Origin: Hydrangea macrophylla
Lineage: Eukaryota; Streptophyta; Magnoliopsida; Cornales; Hydrangeaceae
DNA: 64,000 bases
Assembly (NCBI GenBank): GCA_033977485.1
Contig: CM066983.1
Location: forward strand, 63,226,010-63,290,009
Direction of reading: 5' to 3'
The stretch's first letter is position 1. Each line of letters starts with the position of its first letter. Both the position numbers and the translations under genes were made by a program. The notes beneath the pieces were generated by a model that worked only from the letters and a program-made list of their open reading frames with translations, did no database searches and was not told the DNA's origin. Of the stretch, positions 1-10,300 are shown one piece after another.

Positions 1-182
1 TTTAATTCATGCTTATATGGTTATATGATGATGAATTTGTTGAAAAGCATGTCAATTGTGTGGAAGTTGTCATGTTATATGCGTATTTGCTTAATTGCTT
101 ATATGGATCAAAGGAAAATCAAGTAGTGGCCATCATTTATAGGTCTCATATGTAAGGGATAGAAAGTCCTCAAGAGAAGGAC

Positions 183-196
183 GTGGTGACGACCAC
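183..196 (+). other. GACG-loop hairpin in LTR
   Basis: GTGGT, loop GACG, ACCAC: a perfect 5-bp stem. It follows another small hairpin (GTCCT..AGGAC). LTRs at 56668-56683 and 62935-62950 have the same loop at the corresponding place with different but perfectly paired stems. Confidence 0.5.
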
Positions 197-791
197 AATA
201 AAATAACGATGATGCCTTCAGGGTCACGAGAGTGTGTGATATGCTATATGCGTCCAAAAGTGAGAAAGGTCTGGGGTGAGAAGGATCTGGAGGTGGTGGC
301 TAGAGTTACTTGGCTTTCCGGAGATCAATTTGTTGATATTTATGATAATTGTTGCTTTTATATATTAAGCATTCCAATAGCATGATTAGTTCTCTCACTA
401 AATGAAGCTTAAACGAATATGTTTTCTGTTTGCAAGTGTCGAACGGAAATGAGAGGAAACGATTCGCACGACAGGTTGGGCGTGGGGGATTGTGAGATGT
501 GTTAATATGTACATATGTCTAAGTGCTTTGGGTTGGTTGTAACTTTTGTTTTGGAAAATGTTATTAACAACTTATGTTGAGAATGATTGTAATATGTTAA
601 GTTGCTTTTGGCACTAGTTGTGTCTTATGGGTGGGTTGATAGAAATGTGGTTTTGATGCATGCTTAAGCTCCCAGTTGGAGCGTTATGAATTTTGTACGT
701 GTGTATTACTAACCAAGTGTTGAAAAAACAATTTTGGAAACTCTTATGAGATTTGGTTGTGGTTTGAAGACACTTAGAAATGTTTTTGAAA

Positions 792-965
792 GAGTAATAC
801 TTGGGACACAACCTCCACACAACTTTCACACAATCTTCCTAAATGATGTGTCTATCTCTCTCTTGTGATGTCACTGAACCCCCACAATGACATAGGAAAG
901 AGATAGACACATCTTTTAAGTTGTGTAGAAAAAATTGTGTGAAGGTTGTGTCCCAAGTATTACTC
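792..965. mobile_element. MITE with 9-bp target duplication (Mutator-like)
   Basis: The terminal inverted repeats start GAGTAATACTTGGGACACAA and end with the complement. The flanks are identical 9-bp TTTTTGAAA copies (783-791 and 966-974). A 9-bp duplication is the Mutator-like signature. Most of the 174 bp folds into one hairpin. It is inserted in the LTR at 1-1444. Confidence 0.8.
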
Positions 966-1071
966 TTTTTGAAATGATATTTGATGTCTGCAGATGGTTT
1001 GGTTTGATTTTGAAGTGTTTTGAACTTGTAAAACAGGGTTTTAGCCGCAGGAAAACAAATTTGCAGAACCC

Positions 1072-1153
1072 GGATCGATCCGGACATTTTTGGGGACTTT
1101 CTGCCAGTTTTTGTCATTCTGGATCGATCCAGGTTTTGTGTTCGAATCGATCC
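1072..1153. repeat. GGATCGATCC palindromic words in LTR
   Basis: Perfect copies lie at 1072-1081 and 1121-1130, with a one-base variant at 1144-1153. This is the counterpart of the palindromic arrays in the other gypsy-type LTRs of the window. Confidence 0.6.
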
Positions 1154-1444
1154 ACCTATATATTACTTTGCCCGTCGACTTTTACGAAAACGAACATAAC
1201 TTTTTCTAGAAAACTCGGATATGTGCACTGTTTTTTGCGTTGGAACCCACACTCAAAGGGCTATCTTTTGATATAAAATTGGCTATACTTTATTAACGAC
1301 CATTTCGCCCTTGAGTCTGTTTTGTGTCAAGAAAGTTCTTTTATGATGTCTAATTTATGCTTTTTTTAGTAATTTGAGGTTGATTTGGTGTCTTGGCATT
1401 GTTACACGTGTCCTAATCCGCCCGAGACGGGTTGGGGTGAGACA

Positions 1445-1764
1445 ATGAATGTACTTTTTCTTTGGGAGCTTTAGCCATAGCCCCCTCAATTAAAACTCTT
1501 CAAAGCTAAAACACATACTACTTTTCTTTATCGCATTAGGCCTTTTTTACACTCAAATTGCTATAACTTTTGTTACACAAGTCAATTTCTCTTAAAATTT
1601 GATGTTTTAAAATCATCAAAATAAGATCTATCAAACGAGTTCAATATTGACCATGAAATGCTGGGACAAAAAAACTAAACATCAAATAAATATGAAAATT
1701 TGCATTTTTCGCATACATATAATAAAAATATATTTCTTTCATACAATTGGCACTATAGATGCAT

Positions 1765-1809
<45 letters not shown>

Positions 1810-1929
1810 CGAAAAAAAAAATCACCCAAAAAACCCAAGAATTGAAAAAGCTATGGTAGTTTAAAGTTGACAGATAATATTATCTGTTAGACACAGATAA
1901 TAAATAAAACCTCAAAATCAGGTTGCAAC
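1445..1929. other. Non-coding spacer with poly-A tract
   Basis: I see no gene. It holds an A-run of more than 30 bases near 1772-1805. It also holds the first of three diverged copies of a block reading roughly AAGCTATGGTAGTTTAAAG near 1849-1867. The other copies are near 5500 and 5710, and were separated by the TRIM and solo LTR insertions. Confidence 0.5.
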
Positions 1930-2832
1930 TGTAACTTCCCAAGTGGTCCACTAGCCCAACAACTTGACAGGTCTGCCACATTGGCCCTTAAAATGCCTAA
2001 GTCCAAGTTGTTAATAGTAGTCCCCTTGGTTCTACATATGTCAGACTAACTTTTTATATTTATCTGATGTGGGACGGGATCTCACAATCTCCTCCACTCA
2101 AAGGTGCGGCGTCCTTGTCGCGTAGGCCTAGTTCTCCCATTGGTTGGTCGATGTGAAAGCAGATCATTAGTGACCACAGAGCTGCCCATTAGCGTGCACA
2201 AGATATACTACCTCGGGGCCTCCACCCCTCTCCGGAGCCTCTACTCCTCTGCCACACCGCCCACGACGCCCTTACGGGACCAAGGTTGGCTTTGATAGCA
2301 TTTGCAATGCCCCAAGAGGTCCACTAGCCCAACAACTTGACAGGCCTGCCACATTGGCCATTGAAATGCTTAAGCCCAAGTTGTTAGTAGTAACCCCCTT
2401 GGTTCTACATATATCAGACTAACTTTTGATATTTATCCGATATGGGACGGGATCTCACAATCTCCCCCACTCAAAGACGCGGCGTCCTCGTCGCATTGGC
2501 CCAGTTCTCGCATTGGCTGGTCGATGTGGAAGCAGATCATTAGTGACCACAGAGCAGCCCATTAGCGTGCACAAGGTATACTACCTCGGGGCCACTACCC
2601 CTCTCTGGAGCCTCTACTCCTCTACCACACTGCCCACGGCGCCGTTACGGGACCAGCGTAGACTCTGATACCATTTGTAACGCCTCAAGTGGTCCACTAG
2701 CCCAACAACTTGACAGGCCTACTACATTGGCCCTTAAAATGCGTAAGCCCAAGTTGGTAGTAATAGTTCCCTTGGTTTTACATATATCAGACTAACTTTT
2801 TATATTTATCCGATGTGGGACAGGATCTCACA
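1930..2832 (-). mobile_element. Tandem TRIM element: LTR-internal-LTR-internal-LTR
   Basis: Three 157-bp LTRs (1930-2086, 2303-2459, 2676-2832) alternate with two 216-bp internal domains, giving an exact 373-bp period. On the minus strand each LTR starts TGTGAGATCC and ends near GTTACA. It is followed two bases later by a tRNA-Met-type primer site, TGGTATCAGAGTC in the copy at 2658-2670 and degenerate in the other. It is preceded by a purine tract, GAGTGGGGGAGAT. The whole unit is flanked by identical 5-bp GCAAC copies (1925-1929, 2833-2837), so it inserted or settled as one unit. No coding capacity is seen, as expected for a TRIM. Confidence 0.88.
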
Positions 2833-3956
2833 GCAACTTAACTTTTTTCGTAAAATTTTCACGTCTGTTGCGTAAATCTCAAAGTAATACATGAAATCAA
2901 AAAAAAAAAATCACCCAAAATGTAACGCCCTGTATTTTTATTATCATTAATAAATAAATACGGCATTTCATTTCCATGAGCATCTGTTTTAATTTCTATT
3001 TATAAACATTTATCTGGGGTCAAACCGTAATTTCTAAAATATTTTCTGTGGTTTCAAAATCGATATCTATATTTTTGTATAACCGGGAATTTAATTCCTA
3101 CGTTAATATAATTTTCTGCATTTTATTTTCAACCGTAAAAAAAAATACCAGTTTATGTTTTTATCTGCGTCTATACCGCGTCTTGGGCGAGAGAGCACGT
3201 GAGCTCAACCTCACCGGGTATTTTCTACCCCTAACTTGGAGCCCAAACATATCTGTTTATATATATGTAACAGTGTGTCTCTCTCTCACTCACTGTATCT
3301 CTCATTCTCTCCATAACTCTCCATTGTTCTCTCTTCCTCTCAAAATCAAACACACACACACATACAGATTATATATATATATATACACTGTCACATACAT
3401 AGATATATATAGCTATATATATCTCAAAATCAAGAACGGGAAGAATTTCGGAACGACGGAATTCTCGACGGATATTACGGCGGATTTCTCGGTCTCAAAT
3501 TCTCAGTCTAATTAGCCTCAGTGAGTAATTTAAACTCACTCTCAATGTCTATATAGGTGTATTTCAGTGTATATATATGTGTGTATATGTGTATATATAT
3601 CAATTCACCATTGAAGCTTGAAAATTGAAGTTTTAGAAATCGTAACCAAAATCGATTCTGTAAATTGGGAATGAAAGATATCGATGCCAATAGGCTACGG
3701 TTCGAATCCTACGACTTAATTCATCCGTATCGCGACGAACGGTTGATTTAAAGTTTTGACACCCTCCCTTTAATCGCGAATATTTAGAGATATAATCCGT
3801 ATTAGTTAAAATTGATCGCGTATTCTTAATCTACGCGGAAAACCGAGGAGAACCATATATCACTTGTCTTGGTACGAACAGATTCTGAAACTGGGTAATT
3901 TCAGTCCAGAAACTGAAAACAGGGGAGAAGACGAAGAAGATGGCATTCTGCAAGAA

Positions 3957-4165
3957 CTCGCGCGCGCGACCCGCTCGCGCGAGGTTCGCTCGCGCGGCCC
4001 GCTCGCGCGGACCTTTCCCCCACCTAGCGCGCGCGATCCGCTCGCGCGACCTGTCCAGCCCCTTCGCTCGCGCGACCCGCTCGCGCGATCTGGCCTTTCC
4101 CTTCGCTCGCGCGACCCGCGCGCGCGATATCACCTCTCTCCCGCTCGCGCGACCCGCTCGCGCGA
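3957..4165. repeat. GCTCGCGCGA dyad array
   Basis: Pairs of GCTCGCGCGA-like words 13 bp apart repeat about every 39 bp: 4027/4040, 4066/4079, 4105/4118 and 4143/4156. Irregular copies lie at 3973, 3988 and 4001. It is extremely CpG-rich compared with its AT-rich surroundings. Arg-rich open frames across it arise from the repeat and are not genes. Confidence 0.75.
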
Positions 4166-4461
4166 TCTGGCAGTTTGAGCAGTTTCTATGTTTCCTTAGT
4201 AGGGACTGTTTGGAAAATGTTTTAAAAGTTTTTAAAGAACTGTTTGGCAAATATATTGTTTTAAAGGTCTATGTTTAAAGAATTGTACGAAACAGAACAA
4301 CTTAGGCCGAAATTTGATGCTCGTACGATTATCCGGCTTTGTGATTTATTAATGGTGTTATTTATGAAACATTGACATACATATTTGGGGTCAAGGTTGT
4401 GTCGACATGCATGTGTGTGAGAAAGCGTGAAAAGAATAAAAGGTGGCGTTTTGGTGTGCGA

Positions 4462-4820
4462 CCTCAATATCGATCGGATAGTATTCCTGGTATTGGAGGC
4501 GATAGTGTTGTGTACGACTTAGATATCGATCGGATAGTATTCCTGGTATCTAAGGCGCGTGTTTCGGATATTGATCGGATAGTATTCCTGATATCCGAAG
4601 CGATGGTAATAGTGTTGTGTACGACTTAGATATCGATCGGATAGTATTCCTGGTATCTAAGGCGCGCGTTTCGGATATTGATCGGATAGTATTCCTGATA
4701 TCCGGGGCGATGGTTGGTTGTGTTTGGTCTAAGATATCGATCGGATAGTATTCCTGGTATCTGAGGCAGTAGTGTGGCGTGTGACTTCAATACCGATCGG
4801 ATAGTATTCCTGGTATTGGA
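4462..4820 (+). repeat. Array of seven hairpins with constant loop and changing stems
   Basis: The core GATCGGATAGTATTCCT occurs seven times. Each copy is flanked by arms that pair: CAATA/TATTG, CTTAGATA/TATCTAAG, TTCGGATAT/ATATCCGAA, CTTAGATA/TATCTAAG, CGGATAT/ATATCCG, AGATA/TATCT and CAATACC/GGTATTG. Copies 2-3 and 4-5 form a duplicated unit of about 107 bp. The array lies downstream of the promoter-like word, so it would be in the LTR transcript. Confidence 0.75.
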
Positions 4821-5477
4821 GGCGATAGTGTAGCGTATGAATTGGATGACTGAATACTTATTACTTCTGGTAGCTGAAATAATGTATTGATTTAAGTGGA
4901 TTGTTCTAAAGGAAAGAATTGGCAAAATAAGATGTTTCACAATTCATGTACAATTTCGTATTTATTTATTACTATATTCCCCCGTGATTATGTTGGAATT
5001 GGAACCTTGAATATATTACTGTTAAAATTAAATGGTACCGTTGTTTATTTACTTATATATACATTGCGAGCACTTGTTTATTTTACTCACCAGCTTTCAT
5101 AAGCTGACGGCGTTGATGCGTCCTGGACTGTATGTCCAGATTTTCAGGGTCAGGAGCAGCCAGAGTTCATTGACTATGCTAGTTAGAGGCAGGAGTCTTT
5201 CCAGGAAGCTGCTTTATATTTCTATTGTCTTTTATTTTGGGGTTGTAATAGACTTTATGATAGTTTTGTATAAGGGCGGTTTGTGCCTAAGACTTTGACT
5301 TATGTAATAGTTTAGTAAGTTTTAATTTGGAGTTTATATTTATTAGTAACCTCTTGATAGAATGTTGTTTAAGTTATCTGTTTGCAGGGACAATTGGTCA
5401 TACTCACTTGTCACGACTTACGAGTCCATATAGGAAATTAAATGCTTTCCTGAATTATGCTACGTCGGGGCGTGACA

Positions 5478-5963
5478 CAAAAAGTCCATGAATTGAGAAA
5501 GTTATGGTGGTTTAAAGTTGACAAATAATATTATATGTCATGTCAACAGATAATATTATATGTCTGAAAGATAAAAATGAAAAACGAAGTTCCAAATTAC
5601 TTTTTTTTTTTTTGTACAACTTTCAAGTCCAGTGTGTAGATCTCGAAAAAAATACATGATAAAAAAATAAATAAATAATCACCTAAAAAGGCCGAAAAAA
5701 CTAGTGAGTTATGATGATTTAAAATTCACAGATAATATAATATTATATGTGAGCGGAGGGACTTTATACCGAATACAAAAAGTAGCGAGAGACTTTTCAC
5801 AAAACTGCAAAAAAAAAAAAACATGAGTTTTTGGCCAAAACACATAATTTTAAGGTTACCTATCACCTACACAACCTATGCATCTTGCTTTAACTGAGCT
5901 AACCCAATGCAAGAAAACGGCAGCCCACTAGAAACAGATCTTGAACCACTCCAACCACATTTA
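5478..5963. other. Non-coding spacer with diverged repeat copies
   Basis: There is no gene. It holds the second and third copies of the AAAG-TATGGTGGTTTAAAG block (near 5502 and 5705). It also holds a 42-bp segment (5919-5960) that recurs as a direct repeat at 6753-6793, on the other side of the MITE below. Confidence 0.45.
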
Positions 5964-6745
5964 GGCTTAGTTTGGCCGCCACATGGTTTTTTAAAAGTAG
6001 TTTATGAAATTTTTTTATTAAGTTATTTGATAATTTTGTACAAGTGACACATTATTCCTCAAAAAAAAACATCTTGAAACAAAATAACAACTTTGAGCTT
6101 TTAAAAGCTCCATTCTAGAGCTTTTAAAAGCTCCCCCCAAAAAAGTCCTAACGGCCCGTTTGGTTCATGGATTCTTAGGGTGGATTTTGATTTCACCCTA
6201 AGATTACTAGTAATCTTAAAATTTATCCTTATTTGGCTCATGGATTATTCATTGAATTGTGGGTCATATTGGATTTAGAATCCATCCAATTGTGGAAAAT
6301 AGGATAGATTCTAAATCCTAACTTGGAGGTGGTATTTTAAAAAATTAATGGGGTTTTTATTTTCTAATTTCATACTACCTAAATTAGCCCTTATATTTGT
6401 GGAATATATAAGTTAACATCATTCCTATTATGAATAACCTTCAATGGTAGCTTAGGTATTTAACATTATCCTATTTCATTTACCTTGACCCAACCAATCA
6501 CTAGATACTAAATCCAGCTAGAATTCCGCTCGTTAACCAAACACTTTACAAGGATTCAGATTCCTATAAATTGATTACTAGTATTATGATATCTGATAAT
6601 CAGAATCCACCTAAAATAATCCATGAACCAAACGGACCGTAAGTTCAATTTTTGCACAGTTCATAAACTAGTACCAAATGAATTAACATGAAATTGTGGT
6701 TAAAAAAAAAAAAAAAAACCACCAAAATAGGGACCAAACTAAGCC
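5964..6745. mobile_element. Tourist/PIF-like MITE carrying another MITE
   Basis: The terminal repeats GGCTTAGTTTGG and CCAAACTAAGCC are flanked by TTA on both sides (5961-5963, 6746-6748), the PIF/Harbinger target signature. It contains the complete Tourist-like element at 6152-6639. Confidence 0.65.
6152..6639. mobile_element. Tourist-like MITE, 488 bp
   Basis: The terminal repeats CGGCCCGTTTGG and CCAAACGGACCG, extending into GGTTCATGGATT and its complement, are flanked by TAA (6149-6151, 6640-6642). It matches the PIF/Harbinger Tourist pattern and has no coding capacity. Confidence 0.8.
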
Positions 6746-7332
6746 TTAATGCGGCAGCCCACTAGAAACAGATCTTGAACCAATCCAACCACATATAAGG
6801 ATGAATACAAAAAAAATTACTAGGGGCAAAATAGTCCAACAAAAAGTTTTAAAACGTGGAACCATGATTTTGATAAATGAATGCAGTTCATCCTGTTTCT
6901 TTGGTCTTACTCTTACACAGATGATAATCAAACTAATTTACAAACTTCAAACATGGCATAACAAATTTGATGTATGAGAGTACACGTCCCTTCACAGCTT
7001 GTTATATACAGAAGCTGATACAAGATGAAGAATCGAAGTAAAAACTAATGTCCCGGTCACTCCTTCGCCCTAAAGATCCTCTAAGCATCTTGTCCAAAAA
7101 AATTCACTTCCCCTCGAATCAGTCCCGGGAACAATCTGATTGAGCTGTCAGCAAACAAATCCTTGAAGCTCCAAAAATAGAAATATGTGCCCTCTTGCCA
7201 ATTGCAAGTGGGGAAAAAAATGAAAGAATTACAGCATAAATGGAGGGTTAGCAACTCGATGCAATCACAAAATTAGGGGAACTCGAAAGAAGAAGAAAAA
7301 AAAAAAACTATGAATGTCTATTCCCGAGTAAA
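6746..7332. other. 3' flank of the O-fucosyltransferase gene
   Basis: There is no other gene. The stretch just below the stop codon at 7333 should hold the 3' UTR, but I cannot place the polyadenylation site with confidence. The right copy of the 42-bp direct repeat lies at 6753-6793. Confidence 0.4.
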
Positions 7333-10300
7333 TCATGTCACGGATGATGATTTTGGATCTTCTGTTTTATTCGTGCGACACATGCAATCTGGACATGGGA
7401 AGGAGTATATGGAGTCATTTGGTCTTTTGAGCTGGAGTCCTTTTGAATCACTATGAGCTCGCATATTTAGCATATGCCGCTTGAAGCTTTTCCACCTACA
7501 AACCAATTCGGGTATAATAAAAAAATGTTAAAAAAATAAATAAATAAATAAATATTAAAGCCTACCAACTCGAGAAAAGAAAATAGTATCCAGTAAAATA
7601 ATCTATCAAACATGGTTATCACTTCTACTAGCTAATAAGGCACTGATCTCTATAGCTGGACATGGTTTCACAGTCCAATTGAAAGGTGACTTCAATCAAT
7701 TAGTATTACCAAAAGAATATCCAGGATAACTTTTCGTCATTATTGTTTGTCTAACCCAATTACACCAAATATTTGCAAGTTACTCTCCGATTGCTTTGAC
7801 GTAAAATATTTTTTGGAAAATACTTTCATGTACTATTATAAGGTAAAAATATTTTCCGGAAAATATTTTACATCAAAAGAAACTGAGCTTTAATGAATAT
7901 TAGATAGAAGCAGGGCTTCGCTGAAGCGGGGCGGGGCGGGGCGGGGGCAGGGGGAGGGTTCACTGAAGCGGGGCGGGGGCGGGGTATGGGGACCCCGTCC
8001 CATACCCGCCCCGTTGCCATCCCTACTCATAGCTGGGTAATGAGTCTAATGACCCACCAATATTCAATTTTACTATTAGTTTGTCTATTTGTTCTGTTAC
8101 ATCCTATTTCACCTATAAAATAATGATTTAATTACATTTTACCCCCTTGTGATTAGGTCCATTTCCACTTCACCCCGTGGTTCAAAAGGGGACACTTAGT
8201 TGTTTTGGCCTAAAGTCAAACTACTAAGATTTCTCTCAAAATAGCCCCGCATGGGGATTAAGTGCAGAAATTAGCCCCACATAGGAGAGTTTAAGTGTCA
8301 AAATTAACTCCACATAGGCAGTTAACCCAAAATTAGCCCCCCAAAGTGGTCAAGTGTTAATAAAATAACCCCGCATGGGGATTAAGTGTTGAAATTAGCC
8401 CCCACAGGGGAGAGTTTAAGTGTCAAAATTAACTCCACATAGGCAGTTAACCCAAAATTAGTCCCCCCAAAGTGGTTAAGTGTTAAAAAATAACCCCGCA
8501 TGGGGATTAAGTGTTGAAATTAGCCCCACATAGGAGAATTTTAAGTGTCAAAATTAACTCCACATAGGCAGTTAACCCAAAAATTAGCCCCCCAAGGTGG
8601 TTAAGTGTTAAAAAATGCGTTAAATGGTAGAATTACCCACACATAGCGGATTGCCGGATTAACTCCGAAGTTAACCTCACAATGGGGGTTAAGTGTTAAA
8701 ATATTTTTGGCCAATTTTAAAAATTTTATCTGTTTTGAGAGAAATCTTATCACTTTCACTATAAGTCCGAAACCACAGGGGGACTTTTGAACCACAAGGG
8801 GGGAGGGGGGAGGGTAAAGTGAAAATGGGCCTAACCACAGGGGCAAAAATGTATTTAACCTAAAATAAATTCAGTAAGGCCTCTGTTTATTCCCATGTGG
8901 TTCTGTTTCAGCTAACTTATATGTGGTGCACTTATTTCAGCCTATACCCACAACCACATATTGGTCACTGAGGCTCCGTTTGGTTTGCCGATTTAGAGAA
9001 GGGAAGAAGGAAAGTCATTTCTCTAGCATTTTTTTTTCCTCATGCTTACATAATATTAGAAACTAAAAATTTCTCAAGTTTAGTAGGAAATCAATGAAAG
9101 ATTGTAAATGGAAGTTACTCATAACATAAAATACTTTACATGTACTTTCATCCCAAATTGTCTTCCTAATTTTTTCACTGATTTCTTTAGGCTTTGTTTA
9201 GTTTTCAGCTTCATTTAGGCTTTGTTTGATTCTTGGATTTAGTGAGGGAAAAGAAAGAAAAACATAGAGGAAAACCTTTTACTTTGTTTGGTTAATAAGG
9301 AAAATGATGAGGAGAATAGGAAAGAAAAGAGAATAACTTGAGAAATAAATTAAACATTAGTGAGAGTCATTTCCCTTCCTTTACTCATATATTACAATTA
9401 TATTTTAGAAAAATTTTAATCTTTAATGTTATTTAAGCATGAAGGAAAACACAAGGGAAAACAAGGGGGAACTAGTTTTCCTTCTTGAGTTTTCCTTTCC
9501 TTTCTCTTTTCTCTCACGAAATCCATGAACCAAACACTAATTGGTTCATGGATTTCGTGAGGGAAAAGAGAGGGGAAAGGAAAACAAGATGGAAACCTAG
9601 TTTCTTTTACCTTACGGATGAGACTACTTTTCCATCTTGTTTTCCTTCCCCTCTCTTTTGAAATCCATGAACCAAACAAAGCCTTAAGGAAAAGAAATGG
9701 GAAAGGAAAAGGAAAAGGAAAACTAGTTCCCTTATGTTTTCCTCCATTTTAATTTAACATTAAAAATTTAAAAATAAAAAATAAAAATATAAAATATAAA
9801 ATTTCTCGAATTATTGTAACTGCGGGAAATTGACTCACAGAAATCAAAATTTTGAATTTTGTTTCCCACTATATTTTCTTTTCCTCCCTATTTCCTTGGT
9901 AGCCAAACAAAGGAAAACATAATCCTTTCCTTTCTTTTGTTTTCTTTTCTTTTTCCTCACTAAATGACACAACAACAATGCGATGAAAGGCATACCCAAT
10001 TTTGGGATTGTCCAGATACAATGCTAGCTTCCGCTTGTCGGGACGTATAGTCTTAGAATGTCCGCCAAACAAGTATCTTCGGTGTCCCAACAGGAAATGG
10101 GGAAAGTTTCCACCTTGAGTTGTCACAAATACCTCACTATGAAGACAAACAGTATAGTCTATTGCAGCCATCCTGGAAGAATAGTTCTAGAAGCAATAAC
10201 TCAAATTAAAAGTAATGATCTTGAATTGGACCTCAACAATGGAAGTACAATTGAAAGAACTCGCAAATCATTCAAACCTTAAATGGAGCAAGCTCCTCAG

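Larger units (their letters stand above)
1..1444 (+). mobile_element. 3' part of a gypsy-type LTR, entering from the left edge
   Basis: The segment ends in TGAGACA at 1444, just after an ACACGTGTCCTA stretch. The same stretch, inverted, lies about 30 bp inside the LTR at 55527-57765. It shares the order of features seen in the plus-oriented LTR near 62040-64000: small hairpins, an ACTAA..GCTTAAAC block, then self-complementary TCGA words. The words here are GGATCGATCC-like at 1072, 1121 and 1144. A 174-bp MITE is inserted at 792-965. No element interior follows the end, so this is a solo LTR or the right end of an element. The family is inferred from structure only, because no protein domain is present. 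Confidence 0.6.
2921..5477 (+). mobile_element. Solo LTR, gypsy-type, 2557 bp
   Basis: It starts TGTAACGCCCTG and ends GGGGCGTGACA. It is bounded by identical CAAAA target duplications (2916-2920, 5478-5482). A TATATATATG promoter-like word lies near 3258, a GTGAGT donor-like word at 3521, a GC-rich palindromic array at 3957-4165 and a hairpin array at 4462-4820. No internal domain or second LTR is present, so it is a recombination product. Plus orientation is inferred from the promoter-like word. Confidence 0.85.

Noticed and set aside
1930..2832. Cassandra-type TRIM with 5S rRNA sequence
   Set aside because: The LTR has no recognisable 5S internal promoter boxes, so only the general TRIM label is kept.
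3831..4278. Arg-rich open frames on both strands across the GC-rich array
   Set aside because: They are produced by the GCTCGCGCGA repeats in every frame, inside an LTR.
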